From Podocnemis expansa (Eukaryota; Chordata; Testudines; Podocnemididae): a DNA stretch of 64,000 nt. Under the pieces are notes generated by a model. It was not told where the DNA came from, made no database searches, and was given only the letters and a program-made list of their open reading frames with translations. The position numbers and the translations under genes were made by a program. The stretch lies in contig ML682024.1 in NCBI GenBank assembly GCA_007922195.1, positions 6,477,695 to 6,541,694 of the forward strand, given 5' to 3'. How positions within the stretch are numbered: the stretch's first letter is position 1; every line of letters begins with the position of its first letter. Shown here piece by piece: positions 32,990-44,429 of this stretch.

Positions 32990-33689
32990 GCAGTGCCAGC
33001 AGTGACATAGAGTGGCACCGGGCGAGCCCTGTGCTGACGGACTGTGTTAGCACCGAGGTACTGAAGTCAGTACCAAGGTCGACCTCCTGCAGCCTCTGTC
33101 CTCACAGTGCCGGGTAGGTCCCCGGTGCCAAGCTGGTTCGTGGCGCTGGATAGGCTCCCAAAGCCTCGGAAAAGGAGTACCGAGCCTGTTCAGAGGCTAG
33201 GGCACAACGCCTTTCTCCCTATCCTTGACTGTCCTAGGTTTGAATGACAGGTACATGGAGCAGACAATGACCAAATGGTCTTCACCTAGGCAGCAGAGGC
33301 ACTTCCAAGGGGGGTCATCCCAGGGGAAGGCCTTGCTGCACATGGTGAGAGGTGGATTTCAATGTTCCAGCTTGAACGCTGGAGTCCTCTTTGGTGGAAC
33401 TATGTCCACTTATAGGTGCTCCCAGTCGGGCGTGAAGCTCATACAAACGTGGACAGGCTGCTTGCTTTCACAACAAATGGATGTTCCAGATCTGACACGT
33501 AAGGCAGAAGAAATGAAACTGGGGAGGGGTTGTGAGGCGGCCATATCTATAGCCACTGGGTGGCGCAGGGGGGGCAGTGGCTGCCTGCCCTCTCCTGACA
33601 GGATAGGACAAAAGTTTTTCTGACCAGTCTGGCACTCCGGCATGGAGACACCTATTGCTGAATGCAACTGAGCAGCGCTCAAAGAAGAA
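32990..33689 (-). mobile_element. DIRS element 2, right part (gag N-terminus and terminal repeat)
   Basis: Minus-strand remnants of the zinc-finger gag start at about 33100-33360, then the right inverted terminal repeat at about 33530-33689, a reverse complement of 26765-26960 (GCACTCC, CAATAGGTGTCTC and CTGTCAGGAGA blocks). Confidence 0.7.
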
Positions 33690-34102
33690 CATCTTTTAGA
33701 ATAGGCTGTAGCTCCTTAATGATCTGTTGCAGAGGTCTGACTTGAGGGTTGTATGTGGTGACTAGTGGTGTTCTGTTGTTTCCTTTCTTGGGCCTCTCCT
33801 GTAGTAGATGACTTCAGCGTACCTGTCTAGCTCTGTCAGTTTGTTTTCTTACTTCCCCAGCTGCGTGCTGTAGTTTCAAAAATGCTTGATAGAGATCTTC
33901 AAGATGTCTGTCTCTGTCTGAGGGATCAGAGCAAATGCAGTTATATCTTAGGGCTTGGCTGTAGACAATGGATTGTGTGGTGCATTTACGATGGAAGCTC
34001 GAGGGATGTAGGTAACTATACCGATCAGTAGGTTTTCAGAACAGGGTGGTGTTGATGTGTCTATCCCTGATTTGTACTGTAGTGTCAAGAAAGTGGATCT
34101 CC
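33690..34102 (-). pseudogene. Penelope-like element 1, reverse-transcriptase C-terminal part
   Basis: Continues Penelope element 1 after DIRS element 2. On the minus strand it encodes the same region as 63207-63600 (NRTPLVTTYNPQVRPLQQII, then PLQPILKDD-type sequence), with frameshifts. It stops where DIRS element 3 begins. Confidence 0.75.
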
Positions 34103-34122
34103 TTTCACTCCACACAGATCCC

Positions 34123-35135
34123 TGCAGATCTCTTGGATTGGGACCTTGGCGAGGAAGGCTGTAGAAGACACCTGAGCCCTGGTAGAATGGGCTCTAACAG
34201 TTCCAGGAAGGGGCGTTCTCGACCTTCCATAGCAGTCCTTGATGCAGTTCACATTCCATTTGGAGATACATTGAGAAGATAATGGTAAACCTCTCTTACG
34301 TTCGGCGACTGCCACAAACAGTTGGGGGGGGTCTTGCGAAATGGCCGGGTGTGCTCGATGTAGGTTAGGAGCACCCTTCTCAAGTCCAGAGTATGCCACT
34401 TCCTCTGGTTCTGCGTAACCTGGGGATCTGGGTAAAAAACTGGCAAGGAAATTTCTTGGTTAAGGTGGCAAGGAGTGGCCAGCTTAGGGAGGAAGGATGG
34501 GTGGTGACACAAAACCACCTTATCTGGGTAGAACCTCGTGTATGGGGGTTCCAAGGAGAGGACTTTTAACTCTGAAACCCTTCTAGCAGAGGTGATTGCT
34601 ACTAAGAAAGCCACCTTCCAGGACAATACCAGGAGGGTCACTGAGTCCAAGGGTTCATAGGGCTGCTCTGTCATTGCTCGGAGGACAATATTTAGGTCCC
34701 AATGCAGGGTGGGCTTATGAGGTTGGGGAAAAAGTCTCTCCACCCCTTTTAGGAATCTGACCGAGGTGGGATGGGAGAAAACTGATTGTCCATCCACACT
34801 CTCATGGAGTGCGGATGTTGCTGCTAAATGGACTCTCAGTGAGGAAGGAGAAAGGCCTCCTTCCCTTGGTCTAGCAGATAGTTGAGGATCAGGTGAATGG
34901 GGGCTGAGATAGGGTCTGTGCCCTTGCCCTGGGCCCAAATGGAGAAACGCTTCCATTTAGCTGTGTACGTGAACCTGGTGCATGGTCTTGTGCTACCATC
35001 CAGGACCTTCTTAACGCTGTCTGAGCAGAGCCTCTCCTGCTCACTGAGCCACAGAGCATCCAGGCTGTCAGATGTAGGTGGCCAGGGTCTGGGTGCTGAA
35101 GGTGCCCTGAGTCCTGCATCAAGAGGTTTGCCCAC
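34123..35135 (-). pseudogene. DIRS element 3 tyrosine recombinase
   Basis: Contains ITSARRVSELKVL (box I Arg) at about 34575 and, in a shifted frame, VRAHSTRAQVSS (H-x-x-R box II) at about 34175, then FLAKVPIQEICR. The C-terminal part with the nucleophilic Tyr is missing because the element is cut at 34103-34122. Confidence 0.8.
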
Positions 35136-35231
35136 AGTGGGAGGAGGAGTGGGATCTCTATGGACATGTCCTGCAGGAGTGGGAACCAGTGCTGTCTTGG
35201 CCAGTCCAGAGCTATTAGTATTATGTTCGCT

Positions 35232-36260
35232 TCATCCATGTCGATCTTCAGGAGCACCCTCTGTATCAGGGGAACTGGCAGGAAGGCGTACATCAGGGGC
35301 CCCAACCAGTTGATGAGAAAGGCATCGGTGAGGGACCCCTCCTCCAGGCCTCTGAGGGAGGAGAACTGGGGGCATTTGCAATTCTGTCGTGTCGCAAACA
35401 AGTCTGTCTGGAGGAGACCCCATTTGTCTACCAGAAGGGAGAACACCTTGTCGTGAAGGGACCACTTGTGGTTTGCTAGCGGCTTTCTGCTTAGAGAGTC
35501 CGCCAGCCCATTGTCCACCCGGGGTAGATGGGAGGACACAGGGTGGAAGTTGAGCCGTATGGCCAATTCCCAGAGTTTGCACGCTTCCTCGCACAGTGGT
35601 GTAGAGCGGACCACCCCCTTGCCGATTCGTGTAGACCATGACTATGGTATTGTCTGTGAGGCTCTGGACCGACTTGCCCCGTATCTTGTCTAGGAAGGTC
35701 AAGCAGGCTAGCCTGATGGCCCTTAGTTCCTTCACATTTATTTGGAGAGGGCCATTGGCATGGACCAGAGCCCCTGAGTGGAAAGGCTTGCAGAGATGTG
35801 GGCCCCCAACCCAGTGCTCAAGGCATCCGTTATTAAGGTCACCAAGAGCCTAAGGTCTTAGAAGGGAATGCCCCCCATGGCAAAGCGGGGATCTCTCCAA
35901 ACCTGAAATATCCCCAGAGTGTCCTGGGGAACAGACAGAACCTTGTTCAGGGAGTCCCTCCATGTGGAACACCGTGGAAAGCCAGATTTGGAAAGGCTTC
36001 ATCCTCAGGTATGCCATTTGGATCACTGAGGTGGAGGCTGCCATGTGACCGAGGAGCTGCAGGCACCGTGAGGCCGTGGTCACGGGGGACATTTGCAGCT
36101 CCAAAATGATGGTGCAAATGGACTGAAATCTGGAGCGGTGTAGGGATGCTAACCCCTTGTGGGCATCTAGTCGTGCCCCTATGAACTCTATGTTTTGGGA
36201 TGGACAGAGCTTTGATTTCTCCTGGTTTATATGGAGTCCCAGATAGTCGCAGAGCCTCAC
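35232..36260 (-). pseudogene. DIRS element 3 RT thumb / RNase H
   Basis: Frameshifted continuation. The LGLHINQEKSKL..PSQNIEFIGARLD segment is the usual RT C-terminal motif (YLGL.IN..KS). Then LTDNTIVMVYTNRQGG, like the RNase H Asp motif, and RVDNGLADSLSR, like the terminal RNase H motif. At least three frames are needed to read it. Confidence 0.75.
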
Positions 36261-36293
36261 TACTGCTTTGACATGGAGCTCTACTTAGGAGCT

Positions 36294-36665
36294 TTATTTC
36301 CTGACTATTAACCAGTTGTCTAGATAGGGGTAAATTCTTATGCCCCGTCTGCACAAGTATGCCATGACCGGCACCATGTAATTTGTGCAAACCCTGGGGG
36401 CCAGGGAGAGCCTGAAAGGGAGACAGATGAACAGAAAATGGTCATTTGCCATCCTGAACCTTAGGAACCAGCTGTGGCGGGGCCTTATGGCTATGTGAAA
36501 GTTGGTGTCTTTCAGATCGAGGGCCGCGAACCAATCCCTGGGAGACAGAGATGGAAGGATTTGTGATAGGGAAACAATGCAGAACTTCATTCTCCTTATG
36601 TGTTTGTTTAAGGCGCTGAGATCTAGAATGGGTTGAAGGTCCCCGTTAGATTTTGGACCAGAAAG
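36294..36665 (-). pseudogene. DIRS element 3 reverse transcriptase
   Basis: Minus-strand frame with GPKSNGDLQPILDLSALNKH, the ALDLKDTNFHIAI strand (first catalytic Asp) and YPYLDNWL, where DIRS elements normally have YLDDWL. The second Asp is Asn, so activity is unlikely. Its N-terminal side is cut by solo LTR D at 36666. Confidence 0.8.
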
Positions 36666-38087
36666 TGTTACCAACTTTGCCCACCAGCTTGGGGTATGCT
36701 CATTTATTAGGGTTGCTTTCTCTTTGGGGAAGATGGTAATTCTACTAGGGTGCTGCTTGTGTCACTTGTGTTTCTATTTAGGTGCGTCTGAGTGGACCAG
36801 GTCTAGCAGCACTCTCAGCTGACCCCTTATGTGTCCTTGAACTCAGTAGACTGGGTCAGACAGCACTTCTCTGCTGCTACCCTTATATGCCCCTGTACCA
36901 CACCAAACTAGGCTTGATTATGGATCTTGAGCAGGCTGGGTCAGAACAGCACTTTTTAGCTGCTACCCTTCTATGCCCCTGGACTCAATCAGGCTGGGTC
37001 AAAACAGCACTTTTCAGCTGTCACCCTTATATGCCCCTGAAGTCAATCAAGCTACTATCCCTGTCAATGAACAAACCTTACAGGGTCGTGGGCTTTACAG
37101 GGATCTTTGGCTAGGTAATAGAAGTGTTGCTGCAAAGCAATATAAAGAAACCAAGACCACAAATGACATCTTAGAAGAGTCTGGAAACTGGCTTGATAAC
37201 AAAAGGCATTTTATTGCTAAGTATCTAAAACTTGCACTAATAATTACAAAGGAGAGAAGAATACCCCAAAATACCCAGTTACAGCATTGATAAACATACA
37301 AGGAAAGAAAAACACCCAGCTACAATATTACCTAGATTCTACTGTATCAGGCCTAGAGAGAGCCATAATTAACAAAAAGGGAGTGAGGTTGGGGGGGGGG
37401 GCTGTCTCACCACTCTGTGTAGCAGAAAGGTTTCCAGGTTGTGCAGATCAGGGTCAGAGGCTGGATGGAAACAAAGTTCCCACAGCAATCAGCAAAGAAG
37501 AGGAAAAGCCAAATCCCAGTGGAAATGATAGAGCTTTAGATCCAAGCATCAGGACTCAGGACTCAATCCAGACTCACGCAGGATTCAGACAGGATCCAGT
37601 AAGGACTTGCATAGGACACACACTACTGTGTTAGGACTTGCACAGGACACACACTACTGTGTCAGGGCTTGTTTAAGTGACCAATACACATTCCTGGCTG
37701 GGTGTAATGGTTCAGAGAAGCTCACAGTACAGTCAGGCAGACTCAGTATTTTGGATATCAGTTATCATGTCTGTGACTAGAATGGTCTGATAATTGCTGA
37801 GTTTGTTTGTGTTGGTGTGAGATTCCCCATCAGGCAATGCTTCCCTGCTTCTTCAATCCCAGGGTTCAGTGCAGTTCTTGCTTTGGAGCCTGGCTCTCCA
37901 TAGTCAGTGCAAATGAAGCTCCATTTACTGTGCTGGTGGCTTTTGGATATGGGTAGATAAGGATGTCTCCCATTTCCTACATTTTTTGATTTTCAGTTCA
38001 AGCAGAGGTTGGGGGATGTGGCGGGGGGGAGGCACAGGCTGGATACTATGCTCTGATTCCTCAAGAACACAGAGCTAACACGTAACA
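36666..38087 (-). mobile_element. Solo LTR, family 1, copy D (inverted)
   Basis: 1422 bp in reverse orientation (TGTTACCAAC...CACGTAACA on plus), flanked by AAAG (36662-36665 and 38088-38091). It lies between the RT and gag of DIRS element 3. Confidence 0.92.
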
Positions 38088-40935
38088 AAAGTATCAAGAG
38101 TAAACACCCCTTTCCCTTCTCCCACTTGGGAAACTTTTCTATGGCTCTGAGGGAGAGGAGTTTTTGGCATTGAATCTCGAGAAGGTAGGACAGTTCCTGG
38201 TTTCCGAGGGAGGAGCGAGGACTCGGTTTTCTGTCCCCAGGAATTGAAAGAAACTAAATATGATACCACTCCGCAACCATCTCGAGGACCCACTAATCAG
38301 ATGTGATAGTGGCCCAGTGGTGTGTGAAGCGGTGTAAGCAGTTGGGGACCGGTTGAGTCGTGGGTTCACTGGCCATAAGGTAACCGTCAAAAGCGCTGTT
38401 TCTTCCCCGACAAGCGTTCGGAGGCCTGCTCATGCCTAACCGAGTGGGGGGCGTGGGACTTCTCACTCTTCCCTGAACAAGCCTTGTCCCTGTCCATGTC
38501 CCCAACGTGGCGCTGAGAAAAGGGAAGGGACCTCAGAATGTACTCTGCAGTTGGATCTGTTGTTTTATCTGCTGGAGTTGATGAGGTTTTAGAGAGCGTC
38601 TGTAAGGTTGCAGGGTGTAAATTCCCAGTGACCAGAGCGTGGCCCGTGAGTCTTTCATTCCATGGAGCTTTGCATCCATGGACTCAGTGAAGAGGTCAGG
38701 GTCTGAATAATGAGCTGCAGTTGCGGAGGTAGGCCTGAGCCCTGTAGCCAGGCCGAACGGCGCATTACTACCACCAATGCCATCGTATGGGCAGTTGTAT
38801 CCACTGCATCCCAGATGGCCATCAGAGCATCTCTGGATGCCATTTCCCCTTCTTCAAGCATTGTGTGGAAGTCTCTATGGCTGTGTTCACACACAGGCAT
38901 TATTTCGATACAAGTTGTGTTGAAACAACTTGTATCGAAATAATGCCTTATTTCAAAATAACTTAATTCGAATTAACAGTTTGTTAATTCGAATTAAGGA
39001 GAAAAGCTCAAAGCGAAATAGCAGTTTCAGACAACAGTTAGTTCGAAACAAGTCACTGTTGTTTTGAAACAACATGTTCGGACGGCATTGTTTCGGAACA
39101 ATCGTTTCAAAACAGCATTGTTTCGTCCCCACATGGGGTTTAAGTTGTTTCAAAACAACGCCGTTGTTTCTAAACAACGGGTGCCATTGTTTCGAAACAA
39201 CCGTGTGTTGTGTGAACAGGGTATTTCTTATTTCGAAACAACCTCTCTTGTTTCAAAATAAGAGTGCTGTGTGAACACAGCCTAAGACGATCCTTCAGGA
39301 TAATGGTGTGGAAGCCTTGCATGGCGTTCCAGAGGTTAAAGATATACCTTGTCATAAGGGCCGAGTGGATTGCTATGCGCAGCTGAAGGGCAGCTGTGGA
39401 GTAAACCTTCCTGACAAGGAGGTCAAGTTTCCTCACCTCCTTGCTCTTAGGGGTGGAAACCGGTTGGCTTTGCCTCTCTTTCTGGTTCACGGCATCGACG
39501 ACCAGTGACCCCAGAGCGGGGTGCTGGAACAGAAAGGAGAACTTGTCCTGAGAGACGTGGTACTTGCGGTCTGCAACCCTGGACACTGGTGGGATCGAGG
39601 ACGGGTTTTGCCAGCGTGCCTTGACTATGCTGTATACCCCTTTGTGGCGAGGTACAGACACCTTAGCAGGAGGATCCCTCAAGCCGATGTCAAAGAGGGG
39701 ATTCACCTCCGCCTGGACGACCCCGAGCTCCAGGTTCAGGTTGGCTGCCATACGACGTAGCAACTCCTGGTGGGCACGAGAGTCCTCGTTACAGTCGATT
39801 GGTCTTTCAAAGGTGTATTTGTCGGGCGAAGATGAAGAACAGGCCCATGATCTACTCTAATGTGTGGAGTCGGGATCGGGGTTATCCTCCGAGAAGTCCG
39901 AATCCATGGTCTGTGAGGGGGACCGGACGGAGCAGTGCCGTGAGGCCAAAGTCTCATCAGCGGCCATGTCTAGCCAGTCGTGTGACCAATCGTTAAAGGA
40001 CGCTCCAATCTCCAGGTGGCATGGAGGGGAGTGGCTCCGGCTAGGTTGTGGTGCGATACCTGAGGGGGAGGGCCCCATTGGTTCAGGTGGCCCTGAGGAT
40101 CTGTGTTTACGACGAGGCACAGGCAAAGGAGAGCGCTCATAGCGCCGTTTCCATAGACGTTCTCCTAGCCTTATGACCATCTTAAGAGGAGAAGAACGTA
40201 CAGAGGCTGGAGGCAAGTCGATGCTGATCCGGGGAAGGGAGCCCCCGAGGCTTGGGAGGATGACACTGACACGTCTCAGGAGTAGCGTGGGGAGGAGGCC
40301 AGAGGGCAGTCCTCCGCTGAATGCAGTACCGAAACGGGGCTGGGTGGCACCAGGTTGGAAGAGCAGTCCCTGGTGCCTGATTGCGGTGCCAGCGATGAGT
40401 TGGGCAGTACTGGGTCGGTGGGCAGAGCCACTCACTGCACCAATTGGATTTCCGGTGCTGCAGTCGGCGTTGAACTGGTTTCCTCCGCGGTGGCGGTATG
40501 TGGGCCAGAGGGTGCGCCTGCACAGACATTGAAGCCTGCAACGTTGGCAGTGCCGCTAGTGGTACTGCCCTGAGTTCAGCGCCAGGTTGATTTGGTGACC
40601 GTGATGTTCGGCACCCTGACGGCACCGACGGGGGCGTTGACTGACACTTTAGGCTCAGCACCAAAGATTGGTCCTGGGGCTTCAGTGCCTGGGCTGATGG
40701 GTGAGACGGCGGAGAACTTAGGGCTCGGGCAGCATCAGAGGCTGGCGCTGCTTCCGGCAAGTGATCGGAGGTGCAGCTCTCTGTCCTTGTGAGTCCTCCT
40801 TTTGAAGGACTGGCAGAGGGAGCAGCTCTTGGCGAGATGGGACTCACCGAGGCATGCGAGGCATTTATCATGCGGATCGTCGAGCGGGAAAGCTTTATAG
40901 CATCCTAGGCATGGCTTGAAACCAGGCATCTTGAA
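38088..40935 (-). pseudogene. DIRS element 3 gag
   Basis: Minus-strand gag starting MPGFKPCLGCYKAF at about 40930, with Cys pairs CLGC, CLAC and CSLC. It runs through shifted frames (40182-40871, 39857-40435, 39170-39763) to MLEEGEMASRDALMAIWDAVDT near 38870. It is interrupted by a MITE (38879-39282) and, beyond 38088, by solo LTR D. Confidence 0.75.
38879..39282. mobile_element. TTTCGAAA-rich MITE, copy 2
   Basis: GGCTGTGTTCACAC...GTGTGAACACAGCC, 14 bp of perfect terminal inversion, with internal TTTCGAAA-type palindromes. It is inserted in the gag of DIRS element 3. Flanks TAT / TAA do not give a clean duplication. Confidence 0.75.
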
Positions 40936-41037
40936 TCTCGCGGTAGAAGACAGGCACTTGCTTACGCAAGTTTCTTGGCTGATCCAAAACTGTTGCTGAG
41001 GGCAGAAAAAGTAGCTAGGAGGGTCAGGGTCATGGTC

Positions 41038-41184
41038 ACCTATATAGCCGCAGTCACAGCATGGAGGGAGCGTTGGCCATGTGCCCTGACCTGACAGCCT
41101 AAGGCAGAAGACTTTCCTAGCTACCGTGCGCTGTGGCACGTAGACACCTGTAACTGAATGATGTGAGCAGCGCTCGAAGGAGAA
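41038..41184 (-). repeat. DIRS element 3 terminal inverted repeat
   Basis: Shares ACACCTRTTRCTGAATG- and GAGCAGCGCTCGAAGGAG-type blocks with the right ends of DIRS elements 1 and 2. It marks the upstream (gag side) end of the element. Confidence 0.6.
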
Positions 41185-41373
41185 CTGCTCTGATTTGCTG
41201 TTACTGTATGACCCAATCCTATGTTTTACACCCCCTTGCATTTATTTTCGTTCCTTTCCATAAGTTCACCCATCTTTGAAGCATCTGACGAAGTGGGATT
41301 TTCTCTGACGAAAGCTCATGTGAAAAAAAAAATGTGTTAGTCTTTAAGTGCCACATGACTCCTTGTTTTTTTA
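41185..41373 (+). mobile_element. Penelope-like 3' tail in plus orientation
   Basis: Reverse complement of the tail seen at 24.7-24.9 kb and 62.0-62.17 kb, from CTGCTCTGATTTGCTG to CCACATGACTCCTTG. No coding part is attached; it abuts DIRS element 3. Confidence 0.7.
41281..41321 (+). ncRNA. Hammerhead ribozyme motif
   Basis: GCAU, CUGACGA, stem II GUGGGA/UCUGAC around UUUUC (one mismatch, one wobble), GAAA, GC, UC, AUGU. All core residues are present; stem I has one G-U pair. Confidence 0.65.
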
Positions 41374-42184
41374 TACTTTGAATACTTGTGGTGTAATAAT
41401 ACAAATTGTCTTCCTCTCTCCTGGAAATCTTGTAGTTCCACCTAGTAAACTGCCTGAAAACTGCGATCCTTTGAATGGGAACTGCCTGAGAAAGGCCCCA
41501 TTGACTAGAGGTCACAGCTTGCTGGCTGGCTTCCATCAAACCCAGGTGTTGGAGTTCTTTGTCACTGCCCAACCTTGGGTCTGATCCTTTTTTTCTCAGG
41601 GCTCCTTGCCCTTTAACAGAGAAAGTCTAGGCCTTAGGCTGTGATCTCCAGGTAGATACCTGGATCAGCCTGCAAATCCAGCTGGGAAAACTGCAACAGA
41701 CTCTGCTCTGTTCAAAACTGATTGTAAGGACTTTACATGCACTGGTATGTATATTGACAATCTCCTAACCACTAAAATCTCTTCTTTCTTTCCCCTTCTA
41801 TCCATACATCTGAGGGTGAGTTATTAAGGATTGATCGAGTGTGTCTATTTGGGCAGGGTTTGGAATTTCATCCACTCCAGGGGTAACATATCTGAATCCT
41901 TGGGTTCAGAAGAATGTGACTGATGGTTAATAGGGTTTTAATAACCACTCGTTAGAATAAACTTGGTTGTGGTTGCTAGGACTGAAACGGCTAAATGAGG
42001 CTGTGTTTGATTTCTTGTTAGCTAATGTAGAGTGGTTTCTTTTTAGGTCATATAAATCTTTTGTCTTTTATGGAAGCTCTTCCTTTAGTGGCTAGGTGAA
42101 TCCAATTCTAGACAAAACCATCCGGTTGGGGTGTGACCACCAGGTTTCTGGCTGTCTGCCTCAAGTGGGGTATTGTCCAAGTAG
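41374..42184. other. No gene seen
   Basis: AT-rich, no recognisable coding or complete repeat. Confidence 0.5.
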
Positions 42185-42620
42185 ATCACAAAGGATAAAT
42201 GAAGTGAGTAATTATAGGTGTGTCAGCCTGACATGAATCCTTGGCAAGATGATGGAGTATCTGATACCGGGCTTGATTAATCAAGAATTAAAGGTGGGTA
42301 ACTAATGAATACAAATCAATGTTCTCTTCTAATCCATTAAGATTACACATCTCTGAGGGGCTTGACTTGTACCCACACAGTGTTTTGAGTCACAAGACAT
42401 GCTAAGAAATGACACGGCTCCCATTCAGTAGCTTCCCAGCTGGCTAACTGACAGATCTCAAAATGCAACTGTCAGTGGAGGAGAACACCCATCAAGTAGG
42501 GGAGGGAAAGAGTGTTTTCAAAGGGTGTCCTGATGAACCGAAGCTATTTGATAACTTTATCAATGGCCTGGAAGAAAATATTCAAGTCTTGTCGGGATAT
42601 GGTGGTGATTTTTATCTATA
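42185..42620 (+). pseudogene. CR1-like LINE reverse-transcriptase remnant
   Basis: Fragments such as NYRCVSLT..LGKMMEYLI, then LINQEL, match the NYRPVSLTS..GK.ME motif of CR1/L3-type reverse transcriptases. Heavily frameshifted. Confidence 0.6.
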
Positions 42621-42837
42621 GTTTTATGGATCCATTTATTGTTTCTTATTTTCTGTCAGTCTTCATATAGTCTAATTAATTACTTCCCATTTGTAATAGT
42701 ACCCCAATATTTGTATCTTATCCCTGCCAATCTTTGTTTCATTTTGATTGCTGCACATTGGTGGTCTTATCTTGGCATTTTCAGCTTTGTCACATTGGTC
42801 CTGTGAATCTCCATTTGGTTTCATTCCATATTGTAAA

Positions 42838-43480
42838 TGTAGAAACTCCATTTTGTAACCAATGTACCCCATCTTATGTAAGACTGAATAGGCTATAAGG
42901 TGTGGATGGAGGGTGCATGTGTGTGTGAACTAGCCCCAAGCTGCCAGCTTGTTCTGCTCAGCTTGGTGTGAACCAGCCTCAAGCTGTCAGCTCACCCAGC
43001 TGAAGTGAGAAGCCCACCTTAACTGCTGAAGAATGTGAACACACCCCTAAAAGTAAAGGAACAAAGGATCCACCCCAGAAGCATACACCCAAGAAAACAA
43101 GCTGAGGGTCACATGCACAACTGCCTGGTGACTAATGGTCCCAGAGCACCTGGAGTGGTGTGATAAAGCTATAAAGCCTGGGTGATATCCCAAGCAAAAG
43201 CGGGGGAACTGTTCTACATACTGCCTGATGAAGACCCTGCTCCTCCTCATGTCCAGTTTCCCTGGCCAGGCAGCTGCCATGAACCCTAGCAACAGACACT
43301 TAACACAGACTCCAGCAGCAGCACCATCAGGACTGGTAATGACACAGACTGCAGAACATTGTGTGTTATGCTTGGGCACCTGGATGAGTGAGTGTGTGTG
43401 TGTGTGGGCATAGGGATAAGTTAATTATCAACTTTCTCTTTATCTGTAATAAACACGGCATATTGCCTTCTCCCCCTAAA
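42838..43480 (+). mobile_element. LTR-like block
   Basis: Starts TGTAGAAACTCCATTTTG. A TATA-like GCTATAAAGCC lies near 43170 and AATAAACACGG near 43448. The layout resembles a solo LTR, but no TG...CA end with a matching duplication could be fixed on the right. Confidence 0.45.
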
Positions 43481-44122
43481 AAGATCTCAGATACTCATTT
43501 GGCATAATAGTCTCATGTGTCCAGTTTGCAGGGGACACAAAATTAGGGGCAGCATATCCCCCCATCTGCCATCTCTCAGTTAGAGGCAATGTGCCTGAAT
43601 GGCAATCAAGTTGAGCGGTTAGAGCAGATCTCCTTTCACTGTCTTCCTTCCCTATAACATAGCTATGGCTAGCATGCAACTCCCACATGGCTTGTGTTAA
43701 AGATAGATGGAGAGATTCTCTCCACATCCTTCCCCCATATTCAGCCACCACGGCTCCCACAATTCCTTGCAGATCAAGGGTTGGACAGCAGAGAGGGTAG
43801 TTGGATGCCTGTGTTTTTTGGGGGTGGCAGAAGGGTACTAACACTGTTGCAGCTTATTAATCACTGCAAGGTAGGGGTAAATTTCCCCCAGGATTGACTC
43901 CAACCTCACCATTCCTTCTGTCCTAAGTAGTTAGAGTAACGTGGGGAGAAACCAGGATTCCTGGGTTTTGTGCCAACTCTGGGAGGAGAGGGAGGACTAG
44001 CAGATAGAGCACCAGGGATTGAAAGCCAGGATGCTAGATTCTATCCCCAGCAGACAGGGAAGGGCAGTAATTGAAGGTATTCTTCCTGGCCAGGGTTGGG
44101 CCAACTGCCATGTGGCAGGAAG
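43481..44122. other. No gene seen
   Basis: Unique sequence, with a MIR-like unit at 43935-44060. Confidence 0.5.
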
Positions 44123-44130
44123 CTCTGGGC

Positions 44131-44420
44131 TAGGGTTACCAGATGTCAGGCAAAAGGAGGATATGTCCTCCTTTTTACCTTCAGGTCCTCCATCTAGCAG
44201 GCATTTTAAAATACATTGTTTTGCCTGGCTTTTTACTTATAGGGGGTTAAAGTATGCTGGAATGCCACGGAATGTCTTATTTTAAGGGGAAAGCATTCCA
44301 GGGCCTCCTAAAAACAGAAGAATATTACATTAATACTATATTTTCTCCATATGCCCTCCAATGTCCTCCTTTTCATAATTCCCTGTACTCCTTTCCAGGC
44401 TTTGATATCTGGTAGCCCTA
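44131..44420. mobile_element. 290-bp hAT MITE, copy 2
   Basis: TAGGGTTACCAGATGTC...GATATCTGGTAGCCCTA with 8-bp flanks CTCTGGGC / CTCTGGGT. Same family and same length as 5098-5387. Confidence 0.85.
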
Positions 44421-44429
44421 CTCTGGGTG

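Larger units (their letters stand above)
34103..36665 (-). mobile_element. DIRS element 3, RT/RNase H/recombinase part
   Basis: The only DIRS copy here with pol-type domains, on the minus strand. Truncated at its low-coordinate end within the recombinase, without a terminal repeat there. Interrupted by solo LTR copy D (36666-38087); gag and the other terminal repeat follow to 41184. Confidence 0.8.

Noticed and set aside
35600..36700. Possible host gene with an integrase-like domain
   Set aside because: RT, RNase H and recombinase motifs in DIRS order with stops identify a retrotransposon.
42838..43480. Definite solo LTR
   Set aside because: TATA and AATAAA are suggestive, but no matching target duplication or CA end could be fixed; kept only as an LTR-like block.
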